Shown here in pieces: positions 16,760 through 25,664 of a stretch of DNA of 64,000 nt. Position numbers and translations under genes: made by a program. Source of the DNA: Maribacter_C sp947494565 (lineage in GTDB: Bacteria > Bacteroidota > Bacteroidia > Flavobacteriales > Flavobacteriaceae); the NCBI RefSeq assembly GCF_047345415.1, contig NZ_JBLFEP010000003.1, positions 558,001-622,000 of the forward strand. The letters are read 5' to 3'. The notes under the pieces are model-generated. The model saw only the letters and a program-made list of their open reading frames with translations, was not told the origin of the DNA and did not search any database. The first letter of the stretch is position 1, and every line of letters begins with the position of its first letter.

Positions 16760-17959
16760 TTATAGAAAGGTATAGCCAAAGATTACTGATAAGTTCTTGA
16801 AGTCCGAGCCATAGTCAAAAGCTCTGATGATTTCCCTTGGGAAATCATATCGGAGCTCCAAAGAAAATTTACCGAATAATCGATACCCGAGTCCAATTGC
16901 AAAATTGGAGAGAGGGTTCACCTTGAGCCTGGACCTTGATAAAGTTAGGGCGGAAACCGATGAGTTCAATTCCATGTCGTTAAGCATATATCCCGAAAAG
17001 AAAAGAGCCGAATTTTTAGTAATAAAAGAATAATGTCGAATTCCCGCAGCAAACTCAACCGAGGAGTAATCTGCATCTAAGATGATCAAATCTGGCGAAA
17101 AACTCAAATTCTGTGTTGTTGTGCTTTGATAATTTCTATACGTCGGTTCAAAAAGTAATGCCCATTTATCCTTATTAAAGGGGAGGATAAACTCAAATTC
17201 TAAGCCAATACGAAAGCTTGCCGCGCCATCGTATTTTACTGATCGATCCAATCGATTCACTTCTAAAGAGGAGAAGTTGATTCCCGGTCGTAGGGCTATA
17301 TTGAAGTAATCTTTTTTTTCTTTGGTGGTTGCATCTACCCAATTGGCATCCGTGCATTTATTATAGGTAACGAAAAGATTGGTCAATGTCGATGTCTTAT
17401 ACGAGGTTTTATCAATGAATCGCTTTGAAATGCCATCACATTTTAGGTCATTCCACAACTGTTGTTTATAGGTGTTGTTTTCTCCTATTGTATTATCGGG
17501 TTTTCGAAATTTTTTATAGACCAGTTGTTTCGGTTTTAAACTTTCCCGGGCATAGAAAAAGCGTCGAAGGTTACCTTCTTCATAATAGTAGAGGTTTGCG
17601 TTCCCTTCGATCAAATGTTGCAACAGCAATTCTTCCGCTTCAGACTTGACTTCCCGCGTACCTTCTAATCTAGCCGCTAAATCAGAAGATCTATTTATTT
17701 GCACTACCGCTTTGATGAATTTATAGTTGCCCACTTTGAATTCACTTATTTCTTGCGCTGTTTTGGTCTGGGCATCCGCCTCTTCCGATATTTTATAGGT
17801 AAAGCGATCCGGATTGTTCTTCCAATCCAAGTTCTTGATCAGACAGTCTATTTGTTCCCCGGAATTGGTAATGAAATAACCCTTTTCGAACGCGATTTGA
17901 GCGTGGGCACACAGAGAAAAAAGGCAGATAAGAAAAAAGAGAGACGATTTTTTTATCAT
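16760..17959 (-). CDS. Exported outer-membrane-type protein, paralogue A
   Basis: The 399-residue product has a signal peptide (to AHAQ). Its N-terminal domain starts with GYFITNSGEQIDCLIKNLDW and resembles proteins common in Flavobacteria. A middle helical part (LLQHLIEGNANLYYYEEGN, KQQLWNDLKCDGIS) is followed from ~220 by strand-rich sequence (NIALRPGINFSS, WALLFEPTYRNY, VEFAAGIRHYSF, NFAIGLGYRLFGKFSLELRYDFPREI) typical of an outer-membrane barrel of the PorT type. The paralogue at 18055-19269 lies 95 bp upstream. The role is unknown; the N-terminal domain may sense or bind something at the outer membrane. Confidence 0.65.
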   Translation of the reverse strand: MIKKSSLFFLICLFSLCAHAQIAFEKGYFITNSGEQIDCLIKNLDWKNNPDRFTYKISEEADAQTKTAQEISEFKVGNYKFIKAVVQINRSSDLAARLEGTREVKSEAEELLLQHLIEGNANLYYYEEGNLRRFFYARESLKPKQLVYKKFRKPDNTIGENNTYKQQLWNDLKCDGISKRFIDKTSYKTSTLTNLFVTYNKCTDANWVDATTKEKKDYFNIALRPGINFSSLEVNRLDRSVKYDGAASFRIGLEFEFILPFNKDKWALLFEPTYRNYQSTTTQNLSFSPDLIILDADYSSVEFAAGIRHYSFITKNSALFFSGYMLNDMELNSSVSALTLSRSRLKVNPLSNFAIGLGYRLFGKFSLELRYDFPREIIRAFDYGSDFKNLSVIFGYTFL

Positions 17960-18054
17960 AAGACTATTCCGTTTTTTTTTGTTTTGAAAACCTATTTCGA
18001 TTTTTGGCGTCGATTACGCTGCAGGAATTAAAATGATATCAATTACATTGTCAT

Positions 18055-19269
18055 TCAAAGAAGACGATAGCCAAGAGTAAAATTCAGGGTTGTAAACTCG
18101 GATGACCAAAAGACGTAATTATCCAAAATGTTCCGGGGTAACTGATACCGAATTTGGAATTGAAACGTATTTTTAAAGACATACCCGATTCCGAAAGCAA
18201 AATTTTCATTGGAGTCTATGGTCAAATCATCGGTTTGATCAATATTGATGTTTGAGTTCATAGTGAAATCGTGTACAAATGCGACTTCAATCGAAAGTTT
18301 TGAAAGATCATTCAGAAACATGTAATGTCGTACTCCTACAGGAAGTTCAATTGAACTATAAGTTATGCTCGCATCGAAGATGTCGCCTTCAGAAAAATTA
18401 AATGATCTCTCAACTTGACGGTCAGAAGTATACTTTTGATATGTGGGTTCAACGAACACCGACCATTTATTCTTATTATAGGGCAAAACCAATTCTAACG
18501 CAGTTCCCAGTCTTAGCCCAATAGTACTGGGGAAATCGAAAGTATATTGAGTTTCCAATCCATTGGAAACCTTAAAATTATTGGATGTCACACTCGGGTT
18601 CAGCCAAAGATTTAATTTTGTCTTTTTTTGTTCAGGCCTTTCAATTTCGTAACCACTATCCATACACTTGTTGTACCGCTGAAATAACTTCACCAAAGTC
18701 TTGGTCGTATACTTTATATTCGCGATTTCTTGGTTTGAAACCGAATTGCATTCAAGCGTGTTCAACAGTTTTTGCCTGAAAGCCACATTTTCACGGATAA
18801 TAGCATCATCTGTACTATACTTTTTGTAGACCAAAGGTTCAATTGCATCATTGCCCATTTGAAGATAAAAACGTCGTAACCCTTCTTGGGTGTACCCGTG
18901 AAGCTTGGCACTGCCCTCAACCAATACTTTCAAAAACAAGGCTTCATCCTTAAAATCAGGTTGTTTCTCGTAACTGAGTTTTTCTGTCAAGTCCGAGGAC
19001 CTATCGATTTTCACCTTGGTGCCGATGAACTTGGTTCCATCAGAGAACCCGAATTCTTTGACATTCAGGGGCAAACCCTTTTCGAGAGGCCCATTTTCTG
19101 AAATTTTGTACTCAAATGAATCTGGATTGTTCTTCCAATCGACATTTTTGATTAGGCAGTCTATTCGTTCCCCGGAATTGGTGATGAAATAGGCATTTTC
19201 ATAGGCTATCTGAGCATTGCTGGTAAGGCACAAACAACAGAAGAGCAGTGCCAATAGAGGTTTGGTCAT
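18055..19269 (-). CDS. Exported outer-membrane-type protein, paralogue B
   Basis: The 404-residue paralogue of 16760-17959 shares the signal peptide style (to SNAQ), the opening YFITNSGERIDCLIKNVDW, the YKKYSTDDAIIREN middle and the barrel-like end (LNLWLNPSVTS, WSVFVEPTYQKY, IELPVGVRHYMF, NFAFGIGYVFKNTFQFQIRYQLPR). Similarity is highest in the N-terminal 60 residues and in the last strands; the loops differ, as expected for surface loops. A TATTTTTG box on the minus strand at 19308-19301 lies 31 bp before the ATG. Confidence 0.65.
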   Translation of the reverse strand: MTKPLLALLFCCLCLTSNAQIAYENAYFITNSGERIDCLIKNVDWKNNPDSFEYKISENGPLEKGLPLNVKEFGFSDGTKFIGTKVKIDRSSDLTEKLSYEKQPDFKDEALFLKVLVEGSAKLHGYTQEGLRRFYLQMGNDAIEPLVYKKYSTDDAIIRENVAFRQKLLNTLECNSVSNQEIANIKYTTKTLVKLFQRYNKCMDSGYEIERPEQKKTKLNLWLNPSVTSNNFKVSNGLETQYTFDFPSTIGLRLGTALELVLPYNKNKWSVFVEPTYQKYTSDRQVERSFNFSEGDIFDASITYSSIELPVGVRHYMFLNDLSKLSIEVAFVHDFTMNSNINIDQTDDLTIDSNENFAFGIGYVFKNTFQFQIRYQLPRNILDNYVFWSSEFTTLNFTLGYRLL

Positions 19270-19300
19270 GAATTGATAAGTCAGGTTCTAGGTTCAAACG

Positions 19301-19308
19301 CAAAAATA
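19301..19308 (-). promoter_or_regulatory. Possible -7 box of paralogue B
   Basis: The minus strand reads TATTTTTG, which fits TAnnTTTG, 31 bp before the ATG at 19269. No clear -33 element was seen. Confidence 0.35.
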
Positions 19309-19355
19309 GGGGAATTGTTTCATTTAATTCTGATGTAAAAAATGGAAAAACCCTA

Positions 19356-20306
19356 CTAGGGCTTTACCAATCCCAGTTCGATCAACCGTTCATTCAAGAA
19401 TGCACCGGCCGTAATATCTTCGAAACCTTTAGGGTTGGCGTCATCAATACAATCTTCCAAACAGTTTAAGGGCATTTCGCTAATGGGATGCATAAAGAAG
19501 GGGATGGAATAACGGGAAGTACCCCAAAGCTCCTTGGGCGGATTGACGACCTGGTGTATGGTCGATTTCAACTTGTTATTGGTCAATCGCGATAACATAT
19601 CACCCACATTGATCATCAACTGATCTGGTCTTGCGATGGCGTCCACCCACTCGCCCTCATGGTTCATCACTTGTAGGCCTTTGCCATGGGCTCCCATAAG
19701 TAGGGTGATAAGGTTGATATCGCCATGTGCGGCCGCACGGACTGCATTTTTAGGCTCTTCCTTGATGGGAGGATAATGAATAGGTCTCAAAATAGAGTTG
19801 CCGTTTTTGATATATGGGTCAAAATAATATTCTTCTAAATCTAAATGCAGCGCCAAGGCCCGAAGCACGTATTTTGCCGTTTTCTCCAACATTTTATAGG
19901 TTTCCTCACCAACACTATTGAAATCGGAAAGCTCGCTAACCGTTACATTGGCAGGGTATTCAGCTTCTAATTTCGGATTGTCCTCTACATATTGCCCAAA
20001 ATGCCAAAACTCCTTCAAATCACCTTCTTTGCGTCCTTTGGCATGTTCTTTTCCAAATGAAGTGTATCCTCGTTGACCTCCAATACCAAGAATTTCATAC
20101 CTGTCTTTAATCTCCTGGTCGAGCTCGAAAAATTTCTTGATCTCACCATAAAGGGTATCCACCAATTCCTGGGACAAAAAGTGTCCACTCAAGGCGACGA
20201 AACCGATTTCCTCGAAAGCTTTGCCTATTTCTCGAATGAACTTTTGTTTTCTAGCAGGCTCTTCTGAAGTAAAATCCCGTAAATCTACACTGGGTACTGC
20301 GCTCAT
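19356..20306 (-). CDS. Iron/2-oxoglutarate-dependent dioxygenase, isopenicillin-N-synthase-like
   Basis: The 316-residue cytosolic product has the non-haem iron family layout. The N-terminal DIOX_N-like part opens with VPSVDLRDF and contains FVALSGHFL. The iron ligands are His194 and Asp196 (AAHGDINLIT) and His251 (STIHQVVNPP). The co-substrate-binding Arg is at 265 with RYSIPFF. The Y/R-x-S form fits an enzyme using 2-oxoglutarate. The substrate is unknown. The minus-strand box TAACTTTG at 20337-20330 is 23 bp upstream of the ATG. It is divergent from the E1 dehydrogenase gene. Confidence 0.88.
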   Translation of the reverse strand: MSAVPSVDLRDFTSEEPARKQKFIREIGKAFEEIGFVALSGHFLSQELVDTLYGEIKKFFELDQEIKDRYEILGIGGQRGYTSFGKEHAKGRKEGDLKEFWHFGQYVEDNPKLEAEYPANVTVSELSDFNSVGEETYKMLEKTAKYVLRALALHLDLEEYYFDPYIKNGNSILRPIHYPPIKEEPKNAVRAAAHGDINLITLLMGAHGKGLQVMNHEGEWVDAIARPDQLMINVGDMLSRLTNNKLKSTIHQVVNPPKELWGTSRYSIPFFMHPISEMPLNCLEDCIDDANPKGFEDITAGAFLNERLIELGLVKP

Positions 20307-20329
20307 AGTACTACTTTTGAAGTTGGATC

Positions 20330-20337
20330 CAAAGTTA
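20330..20337 (-). promoter_or_regulatory. Possible -7 box of the dioxygenase gene
   Basis: The minus strand reads TAACTTTG, fitting TAnnTTTG, 23 bp before the ATG at 20306. No -33 element is clear. Confidence 0.35.
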
Positions 20338-20433
20338 ATAAATATTGTATGGGCGAGCTGATATCAACTCACTTTTGTGGTCTTTTTTGTTACATTTATC
20401 CCGATTTTTGCACTATGACCTTTAAAATATAAC

Positions 20434-22410
20434 ATGCAATACGATACGAAAGGAATACCCCAAGAAGTACAGCTCAAACTCTATGAGCGAATGCTAAAAC
20501 CTCGGATGATCGAAGAGAAGATGTTGATACTGCTTCGGCAGGGGAAGATATCAAAGTGGTTCAGTGGAATTGGTCAAGAGGCCATTTCGGTGGGTGTCGC
20601 CAGCACCATGCGGAATGAGGAGTATGTACTGCCCATGCATCGAAATTTAGGGGTATTCACCACCAGGAACATTCCTTTACATCGCCTATTTGCTCAATGG
20701 CAAGGAAAGGCATCGGGGTTTACCAAAGGAAGGGACCGTAGTTTTCATTTCGGAACACAAGACTACAACATCATAGGCATGATATCACACCTCGGACCAC
20801 AACTCGGGGTAGCTGACGGAATAGCTTTAGCCAATGTACTTAAGAAACGAAAGTTGGTGACCGCTGTTTTTACGGGTGAAGGTGGTACTAGTGAAGGTGA
20901 TTTTCACGAAGCACTGAATATAGCGGCTGTATGGGACTTGCCTGTTTTGTTCTGTATTGAAAATAATGGATATGGACTTTCCACACCCACCAGCGAGCAA
21001 TATCGGTGTGAACATCTGGCCGACAAGGGAAAGGGGTATGGTATAGAAGCCCATGTCATTGATGGAAACAATATACTTGAGGTCTTCTCAAAAGTCAATA
21101 CCCTTTGCGAGCGAATGCGTGAAAACCCTGCGCCGGTACTGTTAGAGTTCAAGACATTCCGTATGCGGGGCCATGAGGAGGCAAGCGGCACCAAATATGT
21201 ACCGAATGATTTGATGGAGGAATGGGCTGCCAAAGACCCTATTGCGAATTATGAATCCTATCTCTTGAAAGAAGGTATACTCACTGATGACATCATAGCC
21301 GATCGAAAAGCGAAAATAAGTACTGAAATAGACGAACATCTAAAGATAGCGTTTGAAGAAGAAACCGTTCCAGTGGTCAAGCAACGCGAACTTGAGGATG
21401 TATACCAACAGTATACCCCCAAAGCGGTCGAACCCGGTTCGGACCTTAAAAGTATTCGATTGGTCGATGCGATATCGGAAGGACTACGCCAATCCATGGA
21501 GCTACATGACAATCTGGTGCTCATGGGACAAGATATCGCCGATTATGGTGGCGTATTTAAGATTACCGAAGGTTTTGTAGACTCTTTTGGCAAGGAAAGG
21601 GTTCGAAATACGCCTATTTGCGAGTCTGTAATCGTTTCAGCGGCAGCCGGATTGTCAATTAATGGTATGAAGGCCGTGATGGAAATGCAATTCGCCGACT
21701 TTGCGAGTACTGGTTTTAATCCGATAGTGAATTATTTGGCAAAGATGCACTATCGATGGAACGAGAAGGCTGATGTTGTGATTCGCATGCCATGTGGAGG
21801 CGGAGTAGCAGCCGGACCTTTCCACTCACAGACGAATGAGGCCTGGTTTACAAAGACTCCGGGCCTGAAAGTGGTCTATCCGGCCTTTCCCTACGATGCG
21901 AAGGGCCTATTGGCCGCGGCTATCGATGATCCCAATCCCGTACTCTTTTTTGAGCATAAGGCCTTGTATCGAAGCATTTATCAAGATGTGCCAACGAATT
22001 ACTATACCTTACCCTTCGGCAAGGCAAGCCTGCTTAAAGAAGGGGATACCATTACCGTGGTGACCTACGGAGCCGGTGTACACTGGGCCTTGGCAACCCT
22101 GGGAAGGCATCCAGATATTTCCGCTGATCTGATTGACTTGCGTACCTTGCAACCCCTAGATATCGAAACCGTTTATGCCTCCGTGGAAAAAACAGGTAAA
22201 CTCATCATTTTACAGGAAGATAGCCTTTTTGGTGGAATCGCCAGTGATATTTCGGCCTTGGTTATGGAAAATCGATTCGAATATCTTGATGGCCCTGTAA
22301 GAAGGATAGCCAGCCTTGAGACGCCTATTCCCTTTGCCAAGAACCTGGAAGAGCAATACCTGCCAAAAGAGCGTTTTGAAGAGGCATTGCTACAACTGGT
22401 CGCCTATTGA
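20434..22410 (+). CDS. 2-oxoacid dehydrogenase E1, alpha/beta fusion (branched-chain type)
   Basis: The 658-residue product fuses the alpha subunit (~1-325) and the beta subunit (~345-658) of a thiamine-diphosphate E1. The cofactor motif runs from GEGG at 148 to ENN at 178. In the alpha part, RGHEEASGTKY resembles branched-chain E1. The beta part holds LMGQDIADYGGVFKITEGF, NTPICE and the PCGGGVAAGPFHSQ region. It decarboxylates branched-chain 2-oxoacids and passes the acyl group to a lipoyl E2, which is not encoded here. In Bacteroidota the fused form is common. Branched acyl-CoA made this way would feed iso-fatty acids, which could be relevant to the lipid operon at 23.8 kb. Confidence 0.92.
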   Translation: MQYDTKGIPQEVQLKLYERMLKPRMIEEKMLILLRQGKISKWFSGIGQEAISVGVASTMRNEEYVLPMHRNLGVFTTRNIPLHRLFAQWQGKASGFTKGRDRSFHFGTQDYNIIGMISHLGPQLGVADGIALANVLKKRKLVTAVFTGEGGTSEGDFHEALNIAAVWDLPVLFCIENNGYGLSTPTSEQYRCEHLADKGKGYGIEAHVIDGNNILEVFSKVNTLCERMRENPAPVLLEFKTFRMRGHEEASGTKYVPNDLMEEWAAKDPIANYESYLLKEGILTDDIIADRKAKISTEIDEHLKIAFEEETVPVVKQRELEDVYQQYTPKAVEPGSDLKSIRLVDAISEGLRQSMELHDNLVLMGQDIADYGGVFKITEGFVDSFGKERVRNTPICESVIVSAAAGLSINGMKAVMEMQFADFASTGFNPIVNYLAKMHYRWNEKADVVIRMPCGGGVAAGPFHSQTNEAWFTKTPGLKVVYPAFPYDAKGLLAAAIDDPNPVLFFEHKALYRSIYQDVPTNYYTLPFGKASLLKEGDTITVVTYGAGVHWALATLGRHPDISADLIDLRTLQPLDIETVYASVEKTGKLIILQEDSLFGGIASDISALVMENRFEYLDGPVRRIASLETPIPFAKNLEEQYLPKERFEEALLQLVAY

Positions 22411-22547
22411 AGGTTACCCTGATATACCTTATGTATTTTGTCGATTTTCATGCTTCCTCTGTCATATTTTTTGGTAATGAACGTTCTTTCGGAAGACCAG
22501 ACGTTCAATTCTGTCGTATATAGCTGAAACCCCTAAATTCTGATTTA

Positions 22548-23030
22548 ATGAATAAATATTTTTTCCTTCTGATTGCACTCTTAATGCTCGTTTCCTCTTG
22601 CTCCATTTCAAAGGCCGTTCAGGAAAAACGGAACTTACTAAGTGGTACTTGGACCCTTGAAGATGTTTCGTACGAAAATGGGACGGGAAACTTCAAATCC
22701 GTCATTTTTAATGATGCCGACGACATTTGTTTTGAAGGTAGTGACTGGTTTTTCAGGGACAACAATAGCACAGGGCGCTACACAATTGCCTCTTCATCAC
22801 TTTGTACCGGTGGCGATCGATTTATTCGCTGGTCGGTGGTTGACAGTCCTGAAAATTATTCCAGTCAATTACAGTTCAAGCGAATCGATGAAAAGAACAA
22901 AGATGTAACCGGGCTTGGGTATCGATTGAACATCACTACACTGACCGCCGAGACTATGGTGTTGAAATCGAATGCCACTGTAGATGGAAAAGTCATCAAT
23001 ATCGTTTATAAATTCAATAAAAAATCTTAA
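22548..23030 (+). CDS. Lipocalin-like lipoprotein
   Basis: The 160-residue product has a lipoprotein signal (LLMLVSSCSIS). The mature part starts with LLSGTWTLEDVSYENGTG, a common lipocalin-type opening, followed by short strands (DDICFEGSDWFF, GRYTIASSS, IRWSVV, YRLNITTLTAETMVLKS, VINIVYKF). I read it as a lipocalin-like barrel of Bacteroidota type anchored in a membrane. The ligand is unknown. The OmpA-type lipoprotein begins 10 bp downstream, so the two form an operon. Confidence 0.75.
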   Translation: MNKYFFLLIALLMLVSSCSISKAVQEKRNLLSGTWTLEDVSYENGTGNFKSVIFNDADDICFEGSDWFFRDNNSTGRYTIASSSLCTGGDRFIRWSVVDSPENYSSQLQFKRIDEKNKDVTGLGYRLNITTLTAETMVLKSNATVDGKVINIVYKFNKKS

Positions 23031-23040
23031 AACAACCCCC

Positions 23041-23736
23041 ATGAAGAATAATCTTAAAAAAAGTATACTCACTGTCTTATCCTTTGCTGTATTATTTAGT
23101 TGCAGCACCGTCAAGAATGCCAATCATAAACAAAAGGGAGCCGTAGTGGGCGCTACCAGCGGCGCCGTAATCGGTGGTGTTCTGGGTAATAATGTGGGCA
23201 AAGGCAACAATACGGCTTTGGGTGCGATTATTGGCGCCGTAGTGGGAGGAGTTGCAGGAGGCTTTATCGGTGACCGAATGGACCGACAGGCCGAACGTAT
23301 CGAAGAAGAAATTCCCGGTGCGGAAGTGACCCGTGTGGGTGAAGGGATCAATGTGACCTTCAATGAAGAAGCGGGAGTGTATTTTGATACGAGTAAATCA
23401 AATGTGAAAGGCACTTCAGCCCAAACATTGAACAAATTGGCGGGAATCTTCAAGGAATACCCCAAGTCGTATATCTTGGTAGAAGGCCATACCGATAGTG
23501 CCGGACCTGAAGATTACAACATGAAGTTATCTCAACAAAGAGCAGAATCTGTGACCAATTATCTCATTGCACAAGGCATCAGTAACGGACGCTTTACCAC
23601 AAAATGGTATGGTGAACTGCAACCTAAGGCCGATAATTCGACAGCGGAAGGAAAAAGTAAGAACAGACGGGTTGAACTGGCTATTGTGGCAAACGAGGAA
23701 TTAAAGGACGAGGCCAAAAGAAAGGCAGGGCAATAG
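23041..23736 (+). CDS. OmpA-family lipoprotein with glycine zipper
   Basis: The ATG at 23041 was chosen over the in-frame start at 22984 because it gives a proper lipoprotein signal (AVLFSCSTV) and does not overlap the upstream gene. The 231 residues hold a glycine-zipper segment (~35-85: GAVVGATSGAVIGGVLG and GAIIGAVVGGVAGG), then an OmpA C-terminal domain with VEGHTDSAG, NMKLSQQRAESV and KSKNRRVELAI, which binds peptidoglycan. It probably links the outer membrane to the wall. A strong terminator follows. Confidence 0.9.
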   Translation: MKNNLKKSILTVLSFAVLFSCSTVKNANHKQKGAVVGATSGAVIGGVLGNNVGKGNNTALGAIIGAVVGGVAGGFIGDRMDRQAERIEEEIPGAEVTRVGEGINVTFNEEAGVYFDTSKSNVKGTSAQTLNKLAGIFKEYPKSYILVEGHTDSAGPEDYNMKLSQQRAESVTNYLIAQGISNGRFTTKWYGELQPKADNSTAEGKSKNRRVELAIVANEELKDEAKRKAGQ

Positions 23737-23761
23737 CGTCAACGAACAAGAACATAATTTT

Positions 23762-23790
23762 AAATCCCGGCGGAAGCGTCGGGATTTTTT
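23762..23790 (+). terminator. Rho-independent terminator
   Basis: AAATCCCG at 23762-23769 pairs with CGGGATTT at 23780-23787, with a 10-base loop, followed by a run of T to 23790. It separates the OmpA gene from the biosynthetic operon. Confidence 0.85.
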
Positions 23791-23808
23791 AATTCTTATC
23801 TTTCCTTC

Positions 23809-24933
23809 GTGAAGAAGAATTACCAGGTCATCATTGTTGGAGGCGGACTTGCCGGGCTTACCGCTTCTTTACATTTACGCCAACAAGGCCATTCGGTATT
23901 GCTGGTCGAAAAAAAAACCTACCCCCATCACAAAGTCTGCGGTGAATATGTTTCCAACGAAGTAATACCCTATTTGCAATCCTTAGGAGTTTCCTTTGAA
24001 GGTCTGCGACCAAAAGTCATAGATACATTGTTACTGAGCTCTCCGGAAGGCAAATCGGTGCATGCCGAACTTCCCTTGGGTGGAATAGGTATCAGTCGTT
24101 TTGCATTTGACGACCTACTTTATAAAAAAGCCATGGATTCAGGCGTCGATTTTTTCCTTGGTGAAGTCACGGCGGTCGAATACAATGAGGACCGTTTTAA
24201 GGTTCGTACCGGAACTGGCGAGGAATTCAACAGTGAGCTGGTCATTGGAGCCTATGGAAAACGAAATACACTCGATAAGAACTTGAACAGGACTTTTATA
24301 CATCAAAAATCTTCTTGGTTGGGTGTAAAGGCACATTATCGTTATGATGAATTTCCAGATAATCTGGTAGCGCTCCATAATTTTAAAGGCGGGTATGGCG
24401 GGTTGTCCAAAACGGAGACCGGAGTGGTCAACTTCTGTTATTTGGCATCGTACAAAAGCTTTAAAAAAGAAAAGAACATTGCCGATTTCAATACAAATAT
24501 CATTTCCGAGAATCCCTTCTTAAATGAATTTTTAAACAAGGCACAACCACTTTTTGGGCAACCGTTGACTATAGCCCAGATATCATTCCACTCGAAATCG
24601 CCCGTAGAGCGACATATATTGATGTGTGGAGATACGGCAGGACTCATTCATCCCCTTTGTGGTAATGGCATGGCAATGGCGATTCACTCTGCAAAGATAG
24701 CTTCCGAACTAATCTGCGACTATTTTAAAAGTCAGAACCGAAATAGGGCTCGATTAGAGAATGAATATCGCAAACTATGGAATCGAACATTTCAGAAAAG
24801 AATGCGTACAGGCAGAAAATTACAAGCACTATTACTAAATCAAAAAGCGGCTAGTTTGGGCGTAGGGCTTGCAGTTCGTTTTCCAAATGTATTGAACCGA
24901 ATCATAACGCTTACACATGGTAAACCTATATGA
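23809..24933 (+). CDS. FAD-dependent oxidoreductase (geranylgeranyl-reductase/PHBH-like)
   Basis: The product has 374 residues from the GTG at 23809, the only start before the FAD strand. The Rossmann motif VGGGLAGL is at ~10-17. HKVCGEYVS at ~41-49 is the C-G-E signature of geranylgeranyl-reductase-like flavoproteins. A second FAD motif, CGDTAGLIHPLCGNGM, starts at 273. The family includes prenyl reductases, halogenases and aromatic hydroxylases. In this operon it could oxidise an aromatic product of the type III synthase, as SrsC does in the Streptomyces phenolic-lipid pathway. That role is inferred from neighbours. Its stop overlaps the methyltransferase start (ATGA). Confidence 0.82.
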   Translation: MKKNYQVIIVGGGLAGLTASLHLRQQGHSVLLVEKKTYPHHKVCGEYVSNEVIPYLQSLGVSFEGLRPKVIDTLLLSSPEGKSVHAELPLGGIGISRFAFDDLLYKKAMDSGVDFFLGEVTAVEYNEDRFKVRTGTGEEFNSELVIGAYGKRNTLDKNLNRTFIHQKSSWLGVKAHYRYDEFPDNLVALHNFKGGYGGLSKTETGVVNFCYLASYKSFKKEKNIADFNTNIISENPFLNEFLNKAQPLFGQPLTIAQISFHSKSPVERHILMCGDTAGLIHPLCGNGMAMAIHSAKIASELICDYFKSQNRNRARLENEYRKLWNRTFQKRMRTGRKLQALLLNQKAASLGVGLAVRFPNVLNRIITLTHGKPI

Positions 24934-25664
24934 AACTAAAGGATCTTAGCGAACGCAGTACGGAACCCGAACTCATGGATGATTTTCAGGAAGGTGTAGA
25001 TCGACTGCGGGTCGTATTCGCCGATATTAATCGCGTCAATCGGGTTTTAGGGGGCAATAAAATTACGACCGCCGCCGTGGCGAAGCTAATGGAAGCACAT
25101 CCAAAAAAAGAATACACTGTTGTTGACATGGGCTGTGGCGATGGGACGATGCTTCGGGAAATTGCCAAACTCTGCGATAAAAAAAAAATCCGTGTGCGTT
25201 TGATCGGTATAGACTTGAACCATGAGGCGCTACAATTGGCAGAAGAAGCTTCTGTACACTATCCTCAAATCGAGTATCGACATGAGGATATCCTGAAACT
25301 TGAAACGGAACGATTTCATTGTGACATTTTGATCAACACCCTCTGTATGCATCATTTTACAGAGGCACAACTCCCCATATTTTTGAATAAGTTCGTTGAA
25401 TTAGGAAAAATAGGTATTGTAATAAACGATTTGCATCGCAGTCGTTTGGCCTACTATCTCTTTCAACTCTTTAGTAGTATTTTTATAAAAACAAAAGTTG
25501 CTAAAATTGATGGTTTGATTTCCATTAGTAAAGGATTCGTCAAATCTGATCTGCTGTCTTATGCGAAAAGTCTTCCCTTAGTAAGACACCATGTGTCCTG
25601 GAAATGGGCGTTTCGCTATGTATGGGTCATGCAGCCAAATCGAATTGGAAAAGTATATGAATGA
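24930..25664 (+). CDS. Class I SAM-dependent methyltransferase
   Basis: The 244-residue product has the glycine-rich SAM motif VVDMGCGDGTML at ~64-75, an acidic loop (LIGIDLNHEAL), and the post-motif IEYRHEDIL and LINTLCMHHFT. The apolar stretch LAYYLFQLFSSIFI suggests contact with a membrane or a long-chain lipid substrate. It overlaps the flavoprotein gene by four bases and the synthase gene by eight. Methyltransferases next to type III synthases O- or C-methylate alkylresorcinols and alkylpyrones (for example SrsB and BpsB), and I infer the same here. Confidence 0.82.
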   Translation: MKLKDLSERSTEPELMDDFQEGVDRLRVVFADINRVNRVLGGNKITTAAVAKLMEAHPKKEYTVVDMGCGDGTMLREIAKLCDKKKIRVRLIGIDLNHEALQLAEEASVHYPQIEYRHEDILKLETERFHCDILINTLCMHHFTEAQLPIFLNKFVELGKIGIVINDLHRSRLAYYLFQLFSSIFIKTKVAKIDGLISISKGFVKSDLLSYAKSLPLVRHHVSWKWAFRYVWVMQPNRIGKVYE

